A stretch of 6,413 nucleotides of DNA from JBGCDD01 sp045105075 (lineage in GTDB: Bacteria; Pseudomonadota; Alphaproteobacteria; Rhodobacterales; Rhodobacteraceae), in assembly GCA_045105075.1 (NCBI GenBank), contig JBGCDD010000208.1, forward strand, positions 1 to 6,413. Direction: 5' to 3'. Positions within the stretch are counted from its first letter, which is position 1. Each line of letters begins with the position of its first letter. Position numbers and translations under genes: made by a program. Shown here in pieces: positions 1-5,918 of this stretch. A model generated the notes under the pieces. It was not told the origin of the DNA and ran no database searches. It worked only from the letters and a program-made list of their open reading frames with translations.

Positions 1-964
1 CGACGACGCCGCACCAAAGCCCATATATCTGGCAATCCGCACCTTCGAGAAGACTGGCAGGGCCGTCAGAGAATGGGGTGCCGCAAGAAACTTCGCTATC
101 CCACACCCCGAAACGTTCAACACATCACCCATCAATCGCGCCCTAATTTTCTCGGCGCCCTCTCAACACATCACGATGACCTTTTGAGGCGCGGCTCAGT
201 TGCCCAATTCAGACGTCGCAACTCAACTATCGCTCAAATTGCAAACAATAACCCGGACGTAACGACATGGAACGACAGGGTCATCAATGCGCGCATGAAC
301 GGCGCATGAACCCGAAAACGGGCGGACGGGTTGGGTTTCTGACAAGGTTCGGCATGCCTAGGGCAAAGCCAGCGAGCGTCCTGCAATAATTGGCAATTGC
401 GCCGCAAAAACTTGCGAACTGCCCTGCGCGCACGCCCACCTTTCTGCTCAACCGGGGCCACGCTGAGACCTTGTTTGTGTCAATTCAGGATCAAAACGAT
501 CGCCTTCATTGCCTTCACCCGATGGCCCCTGTCATCCTCACATACGCGCATCAGGCCGATGTCTCACAGCCCCGGCAAAGACCGAACAGGTCCGGCGACA
601 CGACTTGCAGGCCAACCGCGTGATCACATTCAACCCGTCTGAGCGGCCCCACAAGGCTTTCGACGAAGCGTCAACAGACGCCGCATTCTTGGACACAAGA
701 CCAACCAAATTGCACCCTTGCTATGCCGCAGCACCAGACAAAAACCGGACGTCCTTGGCTCCTTCTCTGAGCACATGCAAAGGGCGGCGCTCCGTTCGCG
801 TTGCCGCACGCGCGCGGATCAACCTTTCCTAGCCCGGCGCGATCCTGCGTAGAAAGACCACGGATGCCACCACATCAAGGCGGCGCCATTGGGCACGGTC
901 CCAGAACGCCCGCCTGAGCCAAAGCGCTCTTTTCAAGCTCTACGCGCCGCGCTATCCCTCGTTT
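1..964. other. Gene-poor left flank, no confident gene
   Basis: I can support no gene in this stretch. Several short frames stay open on both strands, but they overlap one another, show no family motifs apart from one possible transposase tail near 614-703, and have no convincing ribosome binding sites. A frame open from the left edge ends at a TGA at 185-187 (61 residues) and could be the 3' end of a gene lying outside the window. Its use of AGG, AGA, ATA and CTA codons is unlike the genes to the right, and I do not recognise the protein. A GCGCATGAAC unit occurs twice, at 291-300 and 302-311. The last 130 bases before zapE must hold its promoter, but no clear -35/-10 pair stands out. Confidence 0.6.
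614..703 (+). pseudogene. Possible remnant of an IS3-type transposase C-terminus
   Basis: In the frame that stops at 830-832, the stretch reads N-R-V-I-T-F-N-x-S-E-R-P-H-K-A-F-D, then about three residues later T-D-A-A-F-L-D. This resembles the end of the IS3-family integrase core, where a F-Y-N-x-x-R-P-H-x-A-L element is followed by T-P-x-x-A-Y/F. The usual tyrosine before the asparagine and the proline of the T-P pair are not present. No DDE catalytic residues, no upstream orfA and no terminal inverted repeats were found, and the flanking translation is not transposase-like. If real, it is a short decayed fragment, fitting the absence of intact genes around it. The match was made by eye over about 30 residues and could be chance. 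Confidence 0.2.
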
Positions 965-2023
965 ATGAACACGCCCAGCCAACTTTACGCCGATCGTGTC
1001 GCTTCGGGCGCGCTGCGCGACGACCCCGCGCAACAGCTGATCCTGGCACAGTTTGACCGCATCCACAGTGCGCTCAACACGCCCGTCAAACGCAGCCTGT
1101 TCCGCAAAGCCCCCGAGCCTGCAAAGGGTCTATACCTTTGGGGCGGCGTTGGGCGCGGCAAGTCGATGTTGATGGATCTGTTCGTGGAAACGCTGGACGA
1201 TATTCCCGCGCGCCGGGTGCATTTTCACGCCTTTATGCAGGAAATCCACGCCAATATGCACGCCGCGCGCAAAACCGGCGTCGATGATGCGATTGCACCG
1301 GTCGCCGACTCTGTGGCCCAAGCGGTGCGCCTGCTGGCTTTTGACGAAATGCAGATCACCGACATCACAGATGCCATGATCGTGGGGCGGTTGTTTGAAA
1401 AGCTGTTCGAGGCCGGTGTGATCGTGGTGACCACGTCCAACCGCGTGCCCGATGATCTTTACAAAGACGGGCTGAACCGGCAGATTTTCCTGCCCTTTAT
1501 CGACCTCATCAAGGCGAAAATGGAGGTGATCGACCTCACCAGCCCTACCGATTATCGCCAAAACCGGCTGAGCGGTGCGCAAACCTATTTCACCCCCACC
1601 GGCCCCGAAGCCAATGCCGCGATTGACCAGATCTGGCGCGATCTGACCGGCGGGCCCGCTGCGCCTTTGACACTGACAGTGCAAAAGCGCGCCGTCACCC
1701 TGCCCGCTTTTCGCAACGGAATCGCGCGCGCCAGCTTTTATGATCTGTGCGGCGCACCGCTGGGTCCGGCCGATTATCTGGCCATCACAGGCGCGATTAA
1801 GGGGCTGGTGCTGACCGACATCCCGCAACTTGGGCGCACCAATTTCAACGAAGCCAAACGCTTTGTCACCCTGATCGATACGCTCTACGAATCCGGCACC
1901 CAGCTGATCGCCTCGGCCGCCGCCGCGCCGGAAATGCTCTATATCGAAGGCACGGGCACCTTTGAATTCGAACGCACCGCGTCCCGTTTGCGCGAAATGC
2001 AATCGGCTGATTGGGGCGCCTGA
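965..2023 (+). CDS. zapE: Cell division protein ZapE (AFG1-like ATPase)
   Basis: This is a P-loop ATPase of the AFG1/ZapE family, 352 residues, near the usual length. In E. coli ZapE associates with the Z-ring late in division and destabilises FtsZ polymers in an ATP-dependent way; the mitochondrial relative AFG1/LACE1 acts in respiratory-chain protein quality control. Visible motifs are the Walker A G-G-V-G-R-G-K-S at residues 60-67, the Walker B L-L-A-F-D-E at 123-128, a sensor-1-like T-T-S-N-R at 156-160, and the family's C-terminal F-E-R-T-A-S-R-L near 335-342. No signal peptide or membrane segment is seen, so it is probably cytosolic. The start at 965 is favoured because the N-terminus (S-Q-L-Y-A-D-R-V) fits the family and no upstream ATG exists in frame back to the stop at 830-832. 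No Shine-Dalgarno sequence precedes it. It is the only + strand gene and converges on the next gene. Confidence 0.95.
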   Translation: MNTPSQLYADRVASGALRDDPAQQLILAQFDRIHSALNTPVKRSLFRKAPEPAKGLYLWGGVGRGKSMLMDLFVETLDDIPARRVHFHAFMQEIHANMHAARKTGVDDAIAPVADSVAQAVRLLAFDEMQITDITDAMIVGRLFEKLFEAGVIVVTTSNRVPDDLYKDGLNRQIFLPFIDLIKAKMEVIDLTSPTDYRQNRLSGAQTYFTPTGPEANAAIDQIWRDLTGGPAAPLTLTVQKRAVTLPAFRNGIARASFYDLCGAPLGPADYLAITGAIKGLVLTDIPQLGRTNFNEAKRFVTLIDTLYESGTQLIASAAAAPEMLYIEGTGTFEFERTASRLREMQSADWGA

Positions 2024-2034
2024 GCCGCGACGCG

Positions 2035-2685
2035 CTAGATTTTGTCCATCGTCGCCACTGCCGCTTTGACCGCTTTGAAATTGCTCTCGAGCTTGGCCTT
2101 GGCCGTGTTTCGAAGCATGGTGGCGTGTTTCACCTGCTTGATCAGATTTGGCTGAATCACGTTAGAGTATTCTTGCACCAACGCCTTGGATTGTTGCGCC
2201 AGCTTTTCCGCTTTGGCCGGATTGCTCAGCAGAACCGAATCGAACGTTTTCTTGTTGATCGCCAACTGGCTCAATGCCGTTTCAGACATCGCCCATTCAC
2301 CTTGCATCTCATCTTCCAGCTTGGTTATCTCCGCCGAGAACTTGGCCCAGTCCGCCTCCATCACCGCAATCCGCTTGGTCACATCTTTCGAGGCCTGCGC
2401 CTTGTTCATGTTCTCGCCGCGGATCTGCTTCATGTTCCCAGATATCGAGGCCAGAAAATCACTCGGAAACGTGGGCAACGCTTTACCGTATTTCAACGCA
2501 GCCATCGTAAAAGGGCCAATCTTGCCATCCTTGACCAACTCGCATTTGTGTTGAAACTTGATGGTCGCCTTTTGCGTGCCTTTGCCGAAATCACCATCAA
2601 CAACCAGTTTGGCGCCCACCTTGTTCAGCAGTTTTTGCGCCGTTTCAACCTCTTTGCCCTTTGAGCCAATCTTTAAAGTCGCCAT
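2035..2685 (-). CDS. Small protein with N-terminal peptidoglycan-binding domain and helical tail
   Basis: The protein has 216 residues. Residues 4-68 look like a PG_binding_1 domain: G-S-K-G-K-E-V at 7-13, the hallmark D-G-D-F-G at 30-34, then D-G-K-I-G-P-F-T-M-A-A-L at 53-64. This fold usually binds the cell-wall peptide or tethers a catalytic domain to murein. Residues 85-216 are Lys/Ala/Glu-rich, predicted helical and coiled-coil-like, with no catalytic domain I recognise. There is no signal peptide, lipobox or membrane segment, so it is unclear how the domain would reach the wall. It might be exported by a non-Sec route, released by lysis, or have another ligand. The ATG at 2685 has a GAGGG ribosome binding site. 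GC is lower than in neighbours (about 48-63% in sampled 60-base lines against 58-73% in folC), which could mean later acquisition. It lies downstream of folC with its own candidate FNR-type site, and specific function is unknown. Confidence 0.85.
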   Translation of the reverse strand: MATLKIGSKGKEVETAQKLLNKVGAKLVVDGDFGKGTQKATIKFQHKCELVKDGKIGPFTMAALKYGKALPTFPSDFLASISGNMKQIRGENMNKAQASKDVTKRIAVMEADWAKFSAEITKLEDEMQGEWAMSETALSQLAINKKTFDSVLLSNPAKAEKLAQQSKALVQEYSNVIQPNLIKQVKHATMLRNTAKAKLESNFKAVKAAVATMDKI

Positions 2686-2689
2686 AATA

Positions 2690-2694
2690 CCCTC
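2690..2694 (-). promoter_or_regulatory. Ribosome binding site of the peptidoglycan-binding-domain gene
   Basis: On the - strand GAGGG lies 4 bases upstream of the ATG at 2685. It is a good Shine-Dalgarno match with a slightly short spacer and supports this start, which also places the start of the PG_binding_1 domain at the N-terminus. Confidence 0.6.
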
Positions 2695-2736
2695 ACAAAA
2701 TTTGATCGCTAAAACACCCGGACTGTCCCCGCCCCG

Positions 2737-2750
2737 GTGATATTAATCAA
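2737..2750 (-). promoter_or_regulatory. Candidate FNR/FnrL/Dnr-type operator
   Basis: Read on the - strand the site is TTGAT-TAAT-ATCAC, matching 9 of the 10 defined bases of the FNR box TTGAT-N4-ATCAA. It sits in the 78-base gap after folC, its centre about 58 bases upstream of the ATG of the peptidoglycan-binding-domain gene. If a class II activator bound at -41.5, transcription would start near 2702, leaving a leader of about 16 bases. The -10 hexamer then expected at 2714-2709 would be TTTTAG, a weak match. No good -35 is present, as would suit activator dependence. Rhodobacterales commonly carry FnrL and several Dnr-like Crp/Fnr regulators with this kind of site. Which protein binds, and whether any does, is inference. 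Confidence 0.45.
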
Positions 2751-2763
2751 GTCTTAAGTGGTA

Positions 2764-4035
2764 TCAGCCATTTTCGCGCAGCACCGCGCCCGCCAGATAA
2801 AGTGAGCCGCAAATCAAAATGCGCGCCTCGGGCACTTGCGCCACAATCTCGGCCACCGCCTCACCAACCGAGCCCGCCACCCGCGCGACCATGTCAACAC
2901 CGCGCGCCGCCGCAGCCGTTGCCTCTGCCGGCAATGTGTTGGCCTCACCCGGAATCGACACCGCCCAAAGCTCCGCCACATGGGGCGCCAAGGGTTGCAA
3001 ATATCCCGCGATGTCCTTGGTGTTAAGCATACCGCAAATCATAAAAACCGGACGGTGCGGCAGATCGGCCAGCAACCGGGCCAAGGCCTCTCCCGCGGCG
3101 GGGTTGTGCCCGCCATCCAGCCAGAGCTCGGCCCGACCCGCCGCTTCCACCAGCGCCCCGGTGCGCAACCGTTGCATCCGCGCGGGCCACTCGGCATTGG
3201 TCACCGCCGCATCGCAAGCCCCCTCGCCGGGGTCCAGCGCCCGCAGCGCCGCCAACGCCGTGCCCGCATTGTCAATCTGATGCGCGCCCAGCAAATTGGG
3301 CAAAGGCAAATCGCGCAATCCGGTCTCGTCCGAATAAACCAGCCGCCCGTGTTCAACCCCCACATGCCAATGCTGTCCGGCCACCAGCAACGGCGCCCCA
3401 ACCCGCGCCGCGCGATCTTCGATCACCGCCAGCGCTGCCTCGGACTGGCGCGCCACCACACAGGGCACGCCCCGTTTCAGAATACCGGCCTTTTCAAACG
3501 CGATTTCTTCGATGGTTTCGCCCAGAAACTGCTGGTGATCAATCGACACCGGCGTGATCACACAAAGCCGGGGCGCAGCGATCACATTGGTTGCATCCAG
3601 ACGCCCGCCCAGACCCACCTCCAACAACGTATAATCGGCCCGCGTGCGCACAAATGCCAACAGCGCCGCGCAGGTGGTGATCTCGAAATAGGTGATCGCA
3701 TCCGGGCCATTGGCCTCGTAACACTCATCCAGAACCGCGCTCAGCGCGTCCTCGGAAATCAGCGCGCCCGCCACCCGGATCCGCTCGTGAAACCGCGCCA
3801 GATGCGGGCTGGTATAGGCATGCACCCGCGCGCCCGTGCCCTCAAGCCCGGCGCGGATCATCGCCAAAGTCGACCCTTTTCCATTGGTGCCCGCAATATG
3901 CACGACATCCGGCAACTCCCGCTCGGGGTGATCCAGCGCGTCCAGCAACCGCCACATCCGGTCCAGCGTCAGATCGATCACTTTGGGATGCAACGCCATC
4001 ATCCGCTCCAGGATGACGTCCGATCCGGCTTTCAT
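2764..4035 (-). CDS. folC: Bifunctional dihydrofolate synthase / folylpolyglutamate synthase
   Basis: FolC joins glutamate to dihydropteroate to make dihydrofolate and extends the gamma-glutamyl tail of reduced folates, using ATP, in the cytosol. The 423 residues match the family length. Seen in order are the P-loop G-T-N-G-K-G-S at 49-55, T-S-P-H-L at 75-79, F-E-I-T at 118-121, G-L-G-G-R-L-D-A-T-N at 141-150, P-A-R-M-Q-R at 284-289, D-G-G-H-N-P at 307-312, G-M-L-N-T-K-D at 336-342 and a C-terminal C-G-S-L-Y-L-A-G. The first ATG overlaps the accD stop as ATGA, and the N-terminal residues D-x-I-L-E-R-M-M fit the family, so I prefer it over the internal methionines at 12-13. No proper Shine-Dalgarno is seen at the right distance; the GGAGG in accD is about 16 bases away. 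Translation is therefore probably coupled to accD. Whether both activities are present cannot be told from motifs alone. Confidence 0.97.
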   Translation of the reverse strand: MKAGSDVILERMMALHPKVIDLTLDRMWRLLDALDHPERELPDVVHIAGTNGKGSTLAMIRAGLEGTGARVHAYTSPHLARFHERIRVAGALISEDALSAVLDECYEANGPDAITYFEITTCAALLAFVRTRADYTLLEVGLGGRLDATNVIAAPRLCVITPVSIDHQQFLGETIEEIAFEKAGILKRGVPCVVARQSEAALAVIEDRAARVGAPLLVAGQHWHVGVEHGRLVYSDETGLRDLPLPNLLGAHQIDNAGTALAALRALDPGEGACDAAVTNAEWPARMQRLRTGALVEAAGRAELWLDGGHNPAAGEALARLLADLPHRPVFMICGMLNTKDIAGYLQPLAPHVAELWAVSIPGEANTLPAEATAAAARGVDMVARVAGSVGEAVAEIVAQVPEARILICGSLYLAGAVLRENG

Positions 4036-4958
4036 GGCGACTCGGGCGCAGCCTCCGCGGCCACCTCAGAGTCCGGATCAGGGGCGGGCAGATCACCCCG
4101 CACTGCCGGCGGCAACCCCAACAGCATCCGCGTGATCGTGATCAGATCCTCGCGCATCTCGGTGCGCGGCGTCACCCGGTCCAACATGCCATGATCCAAC
4201 AGATATTCGGCGCGCTGAAACCCTTCGGGCAGCTGTTCACGGATGGTTTGTTCGATCACACGCGGGCCCGCAAAACAGATCAGCGCGTTGGGTTCGGCAA
4301 TATGCACATCGCCCAGCATCGCATAGCTCGCCGTCACGCCGCCCGTCGTCGGATGGGTCAGCACCACGATATAGGGCAGCCCTGCTTCCTTCAGCATTTG
4401 CACCGCAACGGTGGTGCGCGGCATCTGCATCAGGCTCAGAATGCCCTCTTGCATGCGCGCCCCGCCAGCGGCGGAAAACAGCACCAACGGGCGGCGCAAC
4501 CGCACCGCTTCCTGAACGGCGGCAATGATCGCATTACCCACATACATGCCCATGGAACCGCCCATGAACGAAAAATCCTGCGCTGCGGCCACAATCGGCG
4601 TGCGTCCGATTTCGCCCAAAGCCACCAACATCGCCTCTTTCTCGCCGGTCAGCTTTTGCGCCGCCTTCAGCCGATCCGGATAGCGTTTCTGATCGCGAAA
4701 CTGGAGCGGATCCGCCACCGCCTCGGGCACCGCCACTTCGGTGAAAATGCCGCCATCAAACAGCGCCAGAAAACGGTCGCGCGGGGTGATGCCCATGTGG
4801 TGCCCACAGCTGGTGCACACGTTCAGATTGTCGCTGAGTTCGCGGTGAAACAGCATGGTGCCGCACTCATCGCATTTCTGCCAAAGGTTCTCAGGCGTCT
4901 CGCGGCGCGAAAAGATCGAGTTGATCCGGGGCCGGACGTAATTGGTGATCCAGTTCAT
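4032..4958 (-). CDS. accD: Acetyl-CoA carboxylase carboxyltransferase subunit beta
   Basis: With AccA this subunit forms the carboxyltransferase that moves CO2 from carboxybiotin on AccB to acetyl-CoA, giving malonyl-CoA for fatty acid synthesis. The 308-residue protein opens with the zinc ribbon of bacterial AccD (C29, C32, C48, C51) after the family's short basic N-terminus. The crotonase-like carboxyltransferase core carries F-S-F-M-G-G-S-M-G near 129-137, S-A-A-G-G-A-R-M-Q-E-G at 162-172, T-T-G-G-V-T-A-S at 204-211 and G-P-R-V-I-E-Q-T at 231-238. The last 20 or so residues are Pro/Ala/Glu-rich and likely disordered. An AAGGG ribosome binding site lies 7 bases before the ATG. The gene is followed directly by folC with a 4-base overlap, the same pairing as in many proteobacteria, and is preceded by the CPBP gene after 60 bases. 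accA is not in the window. Confidence 0.97.
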   Translation of the reverse strand: MNWITNYVRPRINSIFSRRETPENLWQKCDECGTMLFHRELSDNLNVCTSCGHHMGITPRDRFLALFDGGIFTEVAVPEAVADPLQFRDQKRYPDRLKAAQKLTGEKEAMLVALGEIGRTPIVAAAQDFSFMGGSMGMYVGNAIIAAVQEAVRLRRPLVLFSAAGGARMQEGILSLMQMPRTTVAVQMLKEAGLPYIVVLTHPTTGGVTASYAMLGDVHIAEPNALICFAGPRVIEQTIREQLPEGFQRAEYLLDHGMLDRVTPRTEMREDLITITRMLLGLPPAVRGDLPAPDPDSEVAAEAAPESP

Positions 4959-4965
4959 AAAAGTG

Positions 4966-4970
4966 CCCTT
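4966..4970 (-). promoter_or_regulatory. Ribosome binding site of accD
   Basis: AAGGG on the - strand, 7 bases upstream of the accD ATG at 4958. The spacing is optimal and supports the chosen start. Confidence 0.6.
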
Positions 4971-5018
4971 TGTTGGCCGCGTCAGCGCTCAGATATGCCC
5001 CCGCGCGCCCAATTGCAA

Positions 5019-5918
5019 TCAGGCCCGCACCGCAAGACGCGCGCCAAGCCAGCAAACGATCATAAACGCGAAATCCACGCCCAGCCAACGGCGCAGCGCC
5101 TCGGTGTCGGCCATCTCGTAGGGCGCCACATAAAGCGCCAGCCCGCTCATGTTGTCAGGCAGCGACACCAGCAACAGCGCCGTGCAATTGTTGATCAGAT
5201 GCACCGCAATGGCCGGACCCAACGTGCCCGAACGCGCCGTCAAATCGGCCATCAACAGCCCAAAGACAAAAGCCCACAGCACGTAAAGCTGCGCGTTGTC
5301 GCCCGCCTCACTTGGCATGTAATGGCCCAGCGCAAACAACGCCGAAGGGATCAGCGTCCACACCAAAGGATGCGAAAACCGCGCCGCAAGCGTCTGTTGC
5401 AGATGACCGCGAAACAGGATTTCCTCGGCGCTGACCTGCACCAAAAGCGCCGCAAGCCCAAAGGGCAGCAACATCAGCCAGCGACCAAACTCCATGTTGC
5501 GCACCACCGGCTGTTCCATGTCGTAAGGCGGCAACACCCAGACCAGCGCCACGATCAGCGCCAGCAGGCGAAACACCGCCCAGAACTGCGCACAGGTTTG
5601 CGCAAACGGGCCAATCATGTCCCACAATCGCCGCCCGTGAACCGCCAAAACCACCAGCCAGACCGCCACAATCAACGCGCCAAACTGCAACAACAACACC
5701 AGCAGCGACAACGGCGTATTGCCCGCCCCGCCCAGTTGCGCGCGCCAAAACACCGGGTCAATGGCCAGCAATGCGCGGTTCACCGTGCCCGTCAACACCA
5801 GCAGCACAATCACAATCAACACAACGCTCAGCACCAGCCGCGGCAGCGTTGCTTGCGCGCGCGCGCCCGCCAACAGCTGCGCCTGCGCGCGGTAAGCCCG
5901 TTCAGCTGCGCGGCGCAT
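5019..5918 (-). CDS. CPBP-family intramembrane metalloprotease (Rce1/CAAX-like)
   Basis: From the start chosen here the protein has 299 residues. It is strongly hydrophobic, with about seven or eight likely membrane segments (near 28-45, 68-92, 115-132, 147-163, 185-197, 210-224, 232-250 and 280-297). The full set of CPBP/Abi motifs is present: E-E-I-L-F-R-G at 165-171 (E165, E166, R170), F-A-L-G-H at 195-199 (H199) and H-L-I-N-N at 240-244 (H240, N244). In Rce1-type enzymes these residues form the glutamate/histidine/asparagine active site. Bacterial members vary in role (bacteriocin immunity, protein maturation) and the substrate here is unknown. The frame is open upstream to an ATG at 6053, but the ATG at 5918 is preferred: it has a strong GGAGG site 6 bases upstream, and the longer version would add 45 Arg/Trp-rich residues read out of frame through the neighbouring gene. 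It overlaps the CNB gene by 17 bases, suggesting coupled translation. Confidence 0.92.
   Translation of the reverse strand: MRRAAERAYRAQAQLLAGARAQATLPRLVLSVVLIVIVLLVLTGTVNRALLAIDPVFWRAQLGGAGNTPLSLLVLLLQFGALIVAVWLVVLAVHGRRLWDMIGPFAQTCAQFWAVFRLLALIVALVWVLPPYDMEQPVVRNMEFGRWLMLLPFGLAALLVQVSAEEILFRGHLQQTLAARFSHPLVWTLIPSALFALGHYMPSEAGDNAQLYVLWAFVFGLLMADLTARSGTLGPAIAVHLINNCTALLLVSLPDNMSGLALYVAPYEMADTEALRRWLGVDFAFMIVCWLGARLAVRA

Noticed and set aside
2..187. Frame open from the left edge ending at TGA 185-187, 61 residues
   Set aside because: It could be the tail of a gene outside the window, but the protein is not recognisable, codon use (AGG, AGA, ATA, CTA) differs from the confirmed genes, and without the upstream part it cannot be supported.
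73..309. 78-codon + strand frame
   Set aside because: No family motif, no ribosome binding site, low-complexity Arg/Asn/His composition and overlap with other equally weak frames.
309..332. Inverted repeat AACCCG / CGGGTT as a terminator
   Set aside because: Six-base stem with a 12-base loop and no T-run after it; such repeats are common by chance in GC-rich DNA.
620..633. GTGAT-CACA-TTCAA as a second FNR box
   Set aside because: Only 8 of 10 bases match, it is not placed in front of a supported gene, and it falls in the possible transposase remnant.
509..832. 107-codon + strand frame as an intact gene
   Set aside because: Only about 30 residues near 614-703 resemble anything (a transposase tail). 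The rest is not protein-like and no start signal is seen, so it is listed only as a possible remnant.
1130..2002. 290-codon - strand frame antisense to zapE
   Set aside because: It lies wholly opposite a clear zapE; long antisense frames are expected in GC-rich coding DNA and the translation has no motif.
2836..4194. 452-codon + strand frame opposite folC
   Set aside because: Shadow of folC: the translation is Arg/His/Gln/Pro-rich without domains, and folC shows all family motifs.
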